Source: Parasedimentitalea maritima
Lineage (GTDB): Bacteria > Pseudomonadota > Alphaproteobacteria > Rhodobacterales > Rhodobacteraceae
DNA length: 64,000 nucleotides
Direction: 5' to 3'
NCBI RefSeq assembly: GCF_005771405.1
Contig: NZ_VAUA01000008.1
Coordinates: forward strand, 186,001-250,000
In this document: positions 56,539-64,000 of the stretch, piece by piece
How positions within the stretch are numbered: position 1 is the first letter of the stretch
Layout of the letters: the number at the start of each line of letters is the position of its first letter
Notes under the pieces: model-generated
What the model was told of the DNA's origin: nothing
The model's database searches: none
What the model saw: only the letters and a program-made list of their open reading frames with translations
Position numbers and translations under genes: made by a program

Positions 56539-56850
56539 ATGATGATCAATTTGCCCTCCAGAAAAATTCTGCTTGCTGCGGTCTTAGGTCTTGGCACGCT
56601 GAGCCTGTCGGCCTGTGATCCTAACGCGACCTATAGCGGTGGTGTGTATTATGACGGCTTGCTGTGGAATGATTACTACAACGGTTACCCACGTCCTCCC
56701 AAACCGCCGAAACCACCCAGACCAGAGCATCCGATTGAGCGTCCGCCGCGACCAGAACACCCGATTGCGCGTCCGCCAGTCGCACGTCCGCCGGTGGCGC
56801 GACCTCCAATCCACCGCCCGCCGGTTGCCCGGCCAATGCCACGCCGCTAA
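56539..56850 (+). CDS. Proline-rich lipoprotein
   Basis: The 103-residue protein has a lipobox (LSLSACDP, cysteine near residue 26), a tyrosine-rich stretch (YYDGLLWNDYYNGY) and a C-terminal half of tandem repeats based on RPPRPEHPI and ARPPV. The tail is an extended, basic polyproline that could span the periplasm. GAAGGGAAAC precedes ATG 56539. Confidence 0.7.
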   Translation: MMINLPSRKILLAAVLGLGTLSLSACDPNATYSGGVYYDGLLWNDYYNGYPRPPKPPKPPRPEHPIERPPRPEHPIARPPVARPPVARPPIHRPPVARPMPRR

Positions 56851-56920
56851 GCGTTGTGAAGGGCTCCTGCCTGCAGCGCTGCGCATGCAAGCGGGAGCGG
56901 AACGCTCAGAAGAGTTGAAA

Positions 56921-58150
56921 TCAGCTTTGCGTGGCAGTGTCCTGCAACAGTGTAACCACTCTTGCGCCATGTTCCAGAGTGCGGTGAACAGGGCATTTGT
57001 CAGCGATCTCCATCAGGCGGTGTCGTTGGTCTGTGCTGAGATCTCCTTGCAGGTAGATCTTCCGCGTGAACTGGTCGATGCGGGACGGGTTGCCGGTGGT
57101 CGCATCCTGAGCATGTACCTTGTCGTGGCTGATCTCAACATCGATGCCAAGCAAAGGCCAGCCCTTGCGACGGGCATACATGCGAAGGGTCATTGACGTA
57201 CACGCGCCCAGTCCTGCTGACACAAACCCGTAAGGCGACATTCCCAGATTGCTGCCACCATAGGCCAAGGGTTCATCGGCATAGGCGTGATGATCCGGAC
57301 CAGATTGTATGTCCTGAAGGTAGCCGTCCGGACTGGATTCAGTAACGCGGAGAACGCCCTCGGGCGCGCCGGGTGGCGGTGCAGGGGGGGCGAGGTCGAT
57401 GTACCGGCCAGCCCAGGCTGCGATGACACTTGCAGCATATTCCGCATCCTGGGCGCGGCTGATCAGGTGGTCGGCATCATCCAGAGTGACAAAGCTTTTG
57501 GGATGTTTGGCTGTAGTGAAGATCTGTGCGGCATTTTCAATTCCGACAATTGCATCTTGTGGCGCGTGTAGAACCAATAGTGCAGCATGCAGTTCAGAAA
57601 TTGCCGGCAGCAAAGTTTCCGCCTGGATGTCCTCTACAAACTCTCTGGAGATGGTGAAGGGCCGGCCCCCCAGATTGACCTGCGCTGAACCGTGGGCTGC
57701 GATCTCAGGCAAGGCGTCTTCAAAATTATGCGCGACATGTCCTAGGTCAAACGGGGCGCAGAGAGTGACGACCCCTTTGACAGACGGAATTCCAGCCCTT
57801 GCACGCAGGACAGCAGCACCACCTAAGGAATGGCCAATCAGTAAATCAGGGACCATGTCACGGCTTGCCAGATACCGGGCCGCAGCGTTCAGGTCCGCGA
57901 CGTTAGAGGAAAACGACGTATTCGAAAACTCACCTTCGGAATGGCCCAATCCAGTAAAATCAAAGCGAAGAACTGCAATTCCCATCGACGCAAGCCTTGC
58001 TGCAATGCGCCGCGCAGCCGGGATGTCCTTGGAACAGGTGAAACAATGGGCAAAAAGAGCAGTGGCCAAAACTGGTCCACTAGGAAGATCCAGCCGTGCG
58101 GCCAGTGGGGTGCCAGCGTGGCCGGGAAATGTGATGTGCTCTGCGGGCAT
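56921..58150 (-). CDS. Alpha/beta hydrolase fused to OsmC domain
   Basis: The 409-residue protein has an N-terminal alpha/beta hydrolase (nucleophile GHSLGGAA near residue 98, DDADHLISRA near residue 220) and a C-terminal OsmC/Ohr domain from about residue 265, with GLGACTSMTLRMYARRKGW and a second cysteine in DKCPVHRTLE. OsmC proteins reduce organic hydroperoxides. The fusion is common in Proteobacteria. The frame is open to 58222, but ATG 58150 suits the family. Confidence 0.9.
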   Translation of the reverse strand: MPAEHITFPGHAGTPLAARLDLPSGPVLATALFAHCFTCSKDIPAARRIAARLASMGIAVLRFDFTGLGHSEGEFSNTSFSSNVADLNAAARYLASRDMVPDLLIGHSLGGAAVLRARAGIPSVKGVVTLCAPFDLGHVAHNFEDALPEIAAHGSAQVNLGGRPFTISREFVEDIQAETLLPAISELHAALLVLHAPQDAIVGIENAAQIFTTAKHPKSFVTLDDADHLISRAQDAEYAASVIAAWAGRYIDLAPPAPPPGAPEGVLRVTESSPDGYLQDIQSGPDHHAYADEPLAYGGSNLGMSPYGFVSAGLGACTSMTLRMYARRKGWPLLGIDVEISHDKVHAQDATTGNPSRIDQFTRKIYLQGDLSTDQRHRLMEIADKCPVHRTLEHGARVVTLLQDTATQS

Positions 58151-58430
58151 AACGGAAGCCTTTGATTGTTGCTGATGCAAGAGTGAGCACGCAATGATGG
58201 CAGGACAAGATCTATGGAACATTGCTCACGCGATGGTGAAGCCTTCGAGGGGAAACAGGCTGCGCAGCTTGTTTTGGAACAGGGCTTCTAAAATTTTCAG
58301 AAAATTGCCAACATAAATTTGATCAGTTTTTACACAAAATATACCTGATGAAATTGAAGGTGATGTGGGCGGATCGTGTTTCCGGGCGTGCCAGAGTTTG
58401 TTTATGTTAACTAGTTGATGGAATCTAAAT

Positions 58431-59288
58431 ATGTTGGACGACAATCCTGATGCGACAGGTACACTCTACAGCGCAGACTGGAAGGACCGTTTGCGACACC
58501 AGCTGGGGTTTTGTTTTCCACAAATCGCCGAAACTTTAACCGGACTGACAAACGATCGGAACGTCAAATTTGAGATGGTCAAGGCCAGCTCACGTTCACT
58601 GTGTCTGAAATTGAACGTTGACGGGAAGCTCGGGTTTTTGAAACTGTTTGACGGGCCTGATGGATCAGCTGCATTTTTCCGGGAGAAAATGTCTCTTCAT
58701 AGCATGTTGGACAGCGGTTTGGTTCCTGGCCTTCTGGCATACTCGGACGAATTGAAATTTATTCTTACAGAGTGGGTGGAAACGAGGTCGCTACTGGACG
58801 CAGAACCAAGCCACACTGCTTTTCGGATTGGCGCATGGTTGGCTGCGTTTGATGCTGCTGCCCCCGCTGAATTGGCAAGCGGCAACTGGTTTGGCTATCT
58901 TTCAAAGTTTAAAACCGGCGTGGCCCTTTCACAGATCGTTGAAGCAAAATCAGTTTTGTCTGGAATACCGCTCTGTGGGCGGGTCCTGTCGCGCAATGAC
59001 CCAGCACTACACAACTATCTGCAAACGCAGAGTGGGGCTCTGCTTGGCTGTGATTTTGAACAGTCGAGGATGCGTCCACGCGGCTGGGATTATGTCACAG
59101 GCTTTGGCGCGTTGATTGAACGGTTCCCAGCAAAGAGCAATGAGGTTTTGGAGGCCTATTCTGCGGGGTTCGCCCGCTCTCACCGCGGTGCCCTGATTGT
59201 CGATGAGCTGAATTCAATGGCGCGCATTTTGTTTTGCGCACGAGCAGTAGCTAGTCGGTCAGAGCGGGAGGCTCAACCATGGCAATAG
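58431..59288 (+). CDS. APH-like small-molecule kinase
   Basis: The 285-residue protein has the marks of the aminoglycoside/choline kinase fold: K71 in GFLKLFD, E85 in FFREKMSLH, catalytic D190 and N195 in SRNDPALHNYL (HGD replaced by RND), and metal-binding D208 in GCDFEQ. The hinge ILTEWVETRSLLD fits ADP binding. Substrate unknown. Its last 10 bp overlap the start of the Hint gene, so the two are expressed together. Confidence 0.75.
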   Translation: MLDDNPDATGTLYSADWKDRLRHQLGFCFPQIAETLTGLTNDRNVKFEMVKASSRSLCLKLNVDGKLGFLKLFDGPDGSAAFFREKMSLHSMLDSGLVPGLLAYSDELKFILTEWVETRSLLDAEPSHTAFRIGAWLAAFDAAAPAELASGNWFGYLSKFKTGVALSQIVEAKSVLSGIPLCGRVLSRNDPALHNYLQTQSGALLGCDFEQSRMRPRGWDYVTGFGALIERFPAKSNEVLEAYSAGFARSHRGALIVDELNSMARILFCARAVASRSEREAQPWQ

Positions 59289-60277
59289 AGGTTCTGACCG
59301 TCACGCTGGGAGTGGATGTCACTGGCGATAAGATCGAGGGTACTGATCTGATCTCGGGTGATAAGGATGACAATCAGGTTGTCACTATTGAAGATGGTGG
59401 TGACCTTTCTGGAAACTATGTCTATGAACGTTGGGGCAAAGGAACTCCAACTGAGGCCGGTGCAGGACCGGGAGGCGATGATGAGTTTCACATCGACCTG
59501 TCCGGATTCGATGACGACTTTTCAATGACAGTCAAAAGTATGGATCCGGGAGATTGTTTCGTGTTCACCGGCTTTGACAGCTACTCAACCGTCGGCAATG
59601 TCTGGACATTTGACTATACAGGATCTGATGGTCAGTTGCATTCGGTGTCAATTGATGTCGAGTCTGCAAACGGAACTGGCGTGGCAAGTGTAGTGGTCTG
59701 TTTTGTGCGTGGTAGTCGGATTCTTACCGCGGGTGGAGAACTGGCTGTTGAGCTATTGGAGCGTGGTGACCAGGTATTTTGCGGAGATGGCAAATGCCGT
59801 CCTATACAATGGATTGGAAGTGCTGCAGTGGACGGCCGCGAATTGCGTACTCACCCAGAACTTTGCCCAATCCGGTTTGCGCCTAACAGTCTTGCACCAG
59901 GTTCTCCGGTTGGAGAATTAATGTTGTCGCCTCAGCATCGGGTTTTGTTGAAAAACTGGCGCACCGAGATGTTGTTTGGCGAGCCTGAGGTACTGGTCAC
60001 AGCTTCATCTTTAACAAATGATGACACCATTCGACCTGTGCTCACTGGTGACGTTGAGTATTTCCATATTCTGCTAGAGGGTCACCACACAGTCTGGGCC
60101 AATGGGGTAGAGTGTGAAACCTTGATGCCATCCGAAATGGCCCAAACAGCCTTGTCCTGCGCAGCGCGAGGCGAAATCTGTCAGTTGTTTCCCGAAATTG
60201 TGAAGGATCTGTCCAGTTTTGGTAGTCTCTGCCATCCGGTATTAAAGCCCTATGAGACACAAGCATTACTAGAATAG
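59279..60277 (+). CDS. Hint-domain protein
   Basis: The 332-residue protein has an N-terminal beta-rich acidic domain (residues 1-135, GGDDEFHIDLSGF) and a Hint (hedgehog/intein) domain from C141 (VVVCFVRGSRILTAGGE) with LSPQHRVLL (H220) and EYFHILLEGHHTVWANGVECET. Roseobacters carry many Hint_2 proteins, often secreted by type I systems; the C-terminal 60 residues after the domain show no RTX repeats. It overlaps the kinase gene by 10 bp. No transporter is nearby. Confidence 0.85.
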   Translation: MAIEVLTVTLGVDVTGDKIEGTDLISGDKDDNQVVTIEDGGDLSGNYVYERWGKGTPTEAGAGPGGDDEFHIDLSGFDDDFSMTVKSMDPGDCFVFTGFDSYSTVGNVWTFDYTGSDGQLHSVSIDVESANGTGVASVVVCFVRGSRILTAGGELAVELLERGDQVFCGDGKCRPIQWIGSAAVDGRELRTHPELCPIRFAPNSLAPGSPVGELMLSPQHRVLLKNWRTEMLFGEPEVLVTASSLTNDDTIRPVLTGDVEYFHILLEGHHTVWANGVECETLMPSEMAQTALSCAARGEICQLFPEIVKDLSSFGSLCHPVLKPYETQALLE

Positions 60278-60373
60278 CACTCTGTCTCAGAGTACGGGGC
60301 TTTGGAACCCTCTATGGATAATACAGATACGGCACACTAACTTGTTTCTGTGTAATTGGCAGGATTGCGGTTT

Positions 60374-60934
60374 ATGAACGGGCAAGAGATTTCTGGGATT
60401 GGTCGCTATGTCCCCAGCGATAAACGCGACCGGGAGATGTGGCAGAGGTTACATAATTTTTGTGCCAATGAACCGCGAGCGTTCGAACGTGACGCGACAA
60501 CCGGGCATGTCACCGGATCGGCGTTTGTTCTGTCAAAGGATTTCAAATCAGTCTTGTTGACGCACCATGCAAAACTAGATCGCTGGTTGCAGCTGGGTGG
60601 CCATTGCGATGGGGTTGCCGACGTCCCGTTTGTGGCGCTGAAAGAAGCTTACGAAGAAAGTGGCTTAACCCGCATAGGCGCATTTTCACGATCTGTGTTT
60701 GATGTCGATATTCATCAGATCCCCGAAACGGCTAGGGACTGCGCACACCTTCATTACGATGTCCGGTATTTGTTCCGGGCTGAAGCAGGCGAAGCCAAGG
60801 CCAGCATTGAATCTCATGCATTGGCCTGGGTGCCGGTTGATCGGTTAGAGGACGTGACTGATGCGCCGAGTGTGTTGGTCCTGCGTGAAAAGCTTGATTT
60901 GTTCCTGAGCAGTGCTGCTGACGCTCTTTTGTAG
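60374..60934 (+). CDS. Nudix hydrolase family protein
   Basis: The 186-residue protein has a Nudix box near residue 75 (GGHCDGVADVPFVALKEAYEESGL). The first glutamate of the usual GX5EX7REUXEEXGU is alanine and the arginine is lysine, but the core EAYEESGL is kept. The family hydrolyses nucleoside diphosphates linked to other moieties. Substrate unknown. Confidence 0.85.
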   Translation: MNGQEISGIGRYVPSDKRDREMWQRLHNFCANEPRAFERDATTGHVTGSAFVLSKDFKSVLLTHHAKLDRWLQLGGHCDGVADVPFVALKEAYEESGLTRIGAFSRSVFDVDIHQIPETARDCAHLHYDVRYLFRAEAGEAKASIESHALAWVPVDRLEDVTDAPSVLVLREKLDLFLSSAADALL

Positions 60935-60985
60935 ATCTCGTCCCTCCCAACGGAAGGGCCAAGGATCGGAGGTTACTATGTAGGC

Positions 60986-62326
60986 CTATTCTCCCATCAG
61001 TTCGCTATCAAAGGGATATAGGGTCAGATTTTCATATCCATCCTCGGTGATTAGTACCTGATCTTCCAGTTTGATCGAAAAATCGCCACCAACCTCGCCA
61101 ACACAGGCCTCTACACATAGGACCATACCGGGTTCCAGCGGATAGTCGTAGGCCCCCGGTACTGCCTTATCCGGATAGGCGACCAGTGGCCATTCATCAC
61201 ATAATCCCACGCCGTGCATCAAGCACCCATATTTTTGCGCTTGAAACTTGTCATCCAACCGATGTGCATTGGCGGTCAGTTCAGGGATCATCACGCCGGG
61301 GCGCAGCATCTCCATATTGGTCATGATGTGGTCATGGGCATGGCGCATGGCATAGATCATATCCGCACGCGGCTTCTGATCACCGATCCACCAACTGCGC
61401 GAAATGTCGATGCAAATGCCATATGAACCTATCAGATCGGTATCAAAGGAAATGATCTCATTTTGTTGAGTGATCCGTGGGCCGCATTCCTGAAACCAGG
61501 GGTTGGTCCGTTGGCCCGAGGCCAGCAGCCGGGTTTCAATCCATTCCCCACCGCGACGTATGTTTTCAGCATGCAAGACCGCCCAGATGTCATCCTCTGA
61601 CGTCTTTCCATCCCCGACATTAGCTCGGGCAAAATACTCCATTTCCCCCACTGCGACATCACACGCATGATGTGCGCAGCGCATGGCGAGAATCTCATCC
61701 TTTCCTTTGATGGCGCGGGTTTTTTCGGTGACTTCTTCACCTTCCATGATCTCAAAACCCTGCGCCTCCAGGCTACGCAGCCCGTGAAGCATGATCTTGT
61801 CCACCGCCAAATGCTTGTTGTCACCAGCATGCTTGTGCATCAGTTGGCGTACTTCGTTGGCAAAGACATCTGCCGCCACATCCACCTTGTCGCCGCGATC
61901 GAAGTAGAACAAATCTGCGCCGGATCTTTGTTCGCGTACCAGTGGGTTAAATGTCGACAAAAAAGGCGAATTTTTGTAATCCCAGATCACCATGTAACCA
62001 TCCGCGCAAAGCAGAACTGCCCGAAACGGATTATGGGTATTCCACAGCTGCATGTTGGTGCTGTCAGTGGCATAGCGAATGTTCAAAGGATCGAACATCA
62101 GCAACCCGCCATAACCACGGTCCACAATTGCCTGAGTGAGCCGTTGCCACCGAAACCTGCGCATTTGCTCCAGGTCTGGCAATTGCGACCCCGCTGCCTG
62201 CCATTCAGTCAGTGCAAGCTGTGTTGGGCCGATTTCTATCCTATTGTTGTCATTCGGGCTGCCATCGCCCAGCTGCGCACCGCGGTTGGGGTCAATTTTT
62301 CGCGTGTCGCGGTAGTGCTCGGTCAT
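60986..62326 (-). CDS. dddP: DMSP lyase DddP
   Basis: The 446-residue protein cleaves dimethylsulfoniopropionate to dimethyl sulfide and acrylate. It belongs to the M24 (creatinase/aminopeptidase P) fold and matches Roseovarius DddP over its full length. The iron-binding residues D295, D297, D307, H371, E406 and E421 are all at the positions described for DddP, in FDTDLIGSYGICIDISR, MHGVGLCDEWP, VEACVGEVG and IKLEDQVL. It is cytoplasmic. The gene is divergent from the N-demethylase family gene. Confidence 0.96.
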   Translation of the reverse strand: MTEHYRDTRKIDPNRGAQLGDGSPNDNNRIEIGPTQLALTEWQAAGSQLPDLEQMRRFRWQRLTQAIVDRGYGGLLMFDPLNIRYATDSTNMQLWNTHNPFRAVLLCADGYMVIWDYKNSPFLSTFNPLVREQRSGADLFYFDRGDKVDVAADVFANEVRQLMHKHAGDNKHLAVDKIMLHGLRSLEAQGFEIMEGEEVTEKTRAIKGKDEILAMRCAHHACDVAVGEMEYFARANVGDGKTSEDDIWAVLHAENIRRGGEWIETRLLASGQRTNPWFQECGPRITQQNEIISFDTDLIGSYGICIDISRSWWIGDQKPRADMIYAMRHAHDHIMTNMEMLRPGVMIPELTANAHRLDDKFQAQKYGCLMHGVGLCDEWPLVAYPDKAVPGAYDYPLEPGMVLCVEACVGEVGGDFSIKLEDQVLITEDGYENLTLYPFDSELMGE

Positions 62327-62507
62327 GGGGGGCTTCCTTTCTGCACAGTCCTGTCCAGTCTGAAATCATGCGACGGGTGAATCCGCGCTGAATACGACGA
62401 TTGCAGTGGTCGTTTTTGGCTCTCACATCTTTGGACGAAGGTCGTGTTAGTTTCGCAGCCGGGCATGGGGGTGCTGGCATTAAGGGCTGGGAATGTTATG
62501 CAGAAGC

Positions 62508-63254
62508 ATGACCACGATTTTGCAAACCCAAATTCCCTACAATCCACTCAGCACAAAGGCGCTACCGGGGATTCAGCCGCTTGCACCGCAGGATTGGCTG
62601 CTGCCTGATGATGCCTTTTCTGCCCAGATGAAGGAACGGGAACGGTTACTGGCCCATCACCGGGATCAGGTGTTGATGTTAGCTGATCACGCGATGCCCG
62701 CAGCACAGGAGTTGTTGCATCTGGTTTTGGAGCACCTCTACCCGCAACACCGAGGAGATCAGCTGGAGCGGTTAGACGAGAGCGGGATCGAGTTGGATTG
62801 GGAAGATCCACTTGGAACCTTGGGACGTATCACCCAGCAGGATTTCTGTATTCTGGAAAAACAGGGCGATGAACATGTGATGACAGGGGCAGTGTTGTGT
62901 TTTCCTGCGAGTTGGACCCTGTCTGAAAAATATTTGAAACCACTGATAGGGATACACCAAACCGTAGCTGAGTATGACGTTGGCATAGGGAAGCGGGTTC
63001 AGCGGTTGTTTAACGGGGTTCAGGTGGGGCGGCCGCTGTGGCGGTTTAATAGCTTGTGGTACCACGACCCAAGTTTGTTCCAACCGCGTAGTCAGCACCA
63101 GCCACGGGATAAAGTAAATGAAGCTGAGGCGGGTTATATGCGTAGTGAGAAACAGATGATCTTACGCCTGCCTGAGAGCCGTGCCGTGGTGTTTTGTATC
63201 CACACTCATGTGGTGACGCGTGCCAATGTGTTTGCGCAGTGGGGAAAACAATAA
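62508..63254 (+). CDS. Haem-dependent oxidative N-demethylase family protein (DUF3445)
   Basis: The 248-residue protein has the DUF3445 pattern: LPGIQPLAPQDWLLPDDAFSAQM, DPLGTLGRITQQDFCILE, CFPASWTLSEKYLKPLIGIHQTV and RFNSLWYHDP, followed by YMRSEKQMILRLPESRAVVFCIHTHV. The family demethylates amines with a haem centre. Divergent from dddP across about 180 bp. The start is ATG 62508; 62493 would add five residues. Confidence 0.85.
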   Translation: MTTILQTQIPYNPLSTKALPGIQPLAPQDWLLPDDAFSAQMKERERLLAHHRDQVLMLADHAMPAAQELLHLVLEHLYPQHRGDQLERLDESGIELDWEDPLGTLGRITQQDFCILEKQGDEHVMTGAVLCFPASWTLSEKYLKPLIGIHQTVAEYDVGIGKRVQRLFNGVQVGRPLWRFNSLWYHDPSLFQPRSQHQPRDKVNEAEAGYMRSEKQMILRLPESRAVVFCIHTHVVTRANVFAQWGKQ

Positions 63255-63298
63255 ACGGATGTACGGCCTTTGAGTGGTGGTCTCAAAGACCAGTCGTT

Positions 63299-63973
63299 TT
63301 AGATGACACCCGAGCTTTGCAATAGAACAGCGCAGGCAGTCAGCGGTGGGACACGTGTGACAAAGCCAAATTCAGAACTTCGCATAAGTATTCCGGCCCA
63401 TGATGCAAAACGTTGAGACGGTACCGCTTTGGTCGTCGGCACGACCGAGACATTTTGCATCGCCGAACAATGCTGATCCAGTTCTTCAGCAGTTTGTTCA
63501 ATAGGTGCAAAGCGTTCATTTGCCGAGATCGGCTGCGGAGTCTGCATGGGGCGGATTTTGGCAAAGACACCAAGAAACTGCTTGCGAGTGAGTTTTGCAC
63601 TTGGGGTCATCCATTCGATATGCTCAGCCCCCAGCATATTCACTAAACGATACAGCATGATCGACATAAGCATTTCGCTCAATTCCGCGTCGCAGTGTTT
63701 GGGAAAATTGGGCTGCAATGAAATGACCACGCGCTGCGGTCCAGCCCGAACTTTGCCTGCCTGAATGTCGCTGGGTTGGTCATCCATGCGCAAAACTAGA
63801 CGATATTGATCACATGCCAGTGCAATCACGTCGCTGTCGTGGGCGCTAAACTGATCTACCGAATGGCCGTATTCTTCCAGCGTGTCGGCAATGGTGCAGC
63901 TGCATTTGGCAAGTGCACTGCCGGGTAGTCCGTAATAAGTTAGACCACCATGAAATTTGGTTGTATGGGCCAC
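63299..63973 (-). CDS. Unknown protein
   Basis: The 224-residue protein is not recognised. It starts MAHTTKFHGGLTYYGLPGSALAKCSC and has a central LRMDDQPSDIQAGKVRAGPQRVVISLQ, no signal peptide and no membrane segment. It is the last gene of the window and converges with the DUF3445 gene. It may be specific to Rhodobacteraceae. Confidence 0.6.
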   Translation of the reverse strand: MAHTTKFHGGLTYYGLPGSALAKCSCTIADTLEEYGHSVDQFSAHDSDVIALACDQYRLVLRMDDQPSDIQAGKVRAGPQRVVISLQPNFPKHCDAELSEMLMSIMLYRLVNMLGAEHIEWMTPSAKLTRKQFLGVFAKIRPMQTPQPISANERFAPIEQTAEELDQHCSAMQNVSVVPTTKAVPSQRFASWAGILMRSSEFGFVTRVPPLTACAVLLQSSGVI

Positions 63974-64000
63974 CGTCAGGATCCTCCGCTCGGGTTTCTT

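Noticed and set aside
59279-60277. Hint gene as an intein in a host protein
   Set aside because: There is no recognisable host protein split around it, and the domain sits near the C-terminus without a clear C-extein.
61667-62380. 237-codon frame opposite dddP
   Set aside because: Shadow of a strongly conserved gene; no independent signals.
1-64000. CRISPR array, rRNA or tRNA genes
   Set aside because: No regularly spaced repeats and no tRNA-like T-loop or anticodon stem sets were seen by eye; a covariance-model scan was not possible.

Overview
The window is chromosomal DNA of a marine alphaproteobacterium of the Roseobacter group (Rhodobacteraceae). The evidence is a full-length DMSP lyase DddP, a tetrameric sarcosine oxidase operon, a Hint-domain secreted-type protein, and alphaproteobacterial gene orders such as yajC-secD-secF-Mth938-ccmABCDG and LOG-LysM-ATM1 transporter. 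No rRNA, tRNA or CRISPR array was seen.

Positions 1 to about 5190 look like one end of an integrated element. From left to right it has a small ribbon-helix-helix protein behind two palindromic operators, a very short leader ORF with a strong Shine-Dalgarno, an HUH rolling-circle-type Rep, a PrtN-like activator, an unknown 104-residue protein, and a tyrosine integrase pointing away from an intact dusA. A cluster of GTATGCCAA repeats lies between the integrase and dusA. This layout matches the known class of elements that integrate into the 5' end of dusA. The far end of the element is not in the window. The element is visibly more AT-rich than what follows.

From 5.2 to 9.4 kb there are housekeeping genes: dusA, a TauE/SafE permease, a decayed gene, a DUF1289 protein, ruvX and ccmI. 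From 9.6 to 15.1 kb lies a sarcosine oxidase operon (soxB-soxD-soxA-soxG) interrupted by an unknown 93-residue gene and a 22-codon ORF that links soxD to soxA by ATGA overlaps at both ends. Three tandem secreted paralogues follow (15.2-16.6 kb); the first appears frameshifted at an A8 tract. Then come the iron superoxide dismutase gene and a gap holding a transposase remnant.

From 18 to 24.3 kb there are a periplasmic solute-binding protein, a LOG phosphoribohydrolase, a LysM envelope protein, an ATM1-type ABC exporter, and an exonuclease gene split by one in-frame amber codon. From 24.5 to 31.3 kb there are a phospholipase D/cardiolipin synthase-like protein and an RND pump with its adaptor. 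From 31.5 to 42.7 kb there are yfgM-like/bamB/der, a fatty acid desaturase, serS, an MscS channel and yajC-secD-secF. From 42.8 to 46 kb there is the cytochrome c maturation cluster ccmA-B-C-D-G; ccmI is 34 kb away.

From 46 to 58 kb there are aconitase, a lipid A acyltransferase, an orphan fliG, small secreted proteins sharing a two-cysteine motif, purB, and an alpha/beta hydrolase-OsmC fusion. The last part has an APH-like kinase overlapping a Hint-domain gene, a Nudix protein, dddP, divergent from it a haem-dependent oxidative N-demethylase (DUF3445), and an unknown protein. Sarcosine oxidase, DddP and the N-demethylase family protein together point to growth on methylated marine osmolytes, with one-carbon units passed to tetrahydrofolate.
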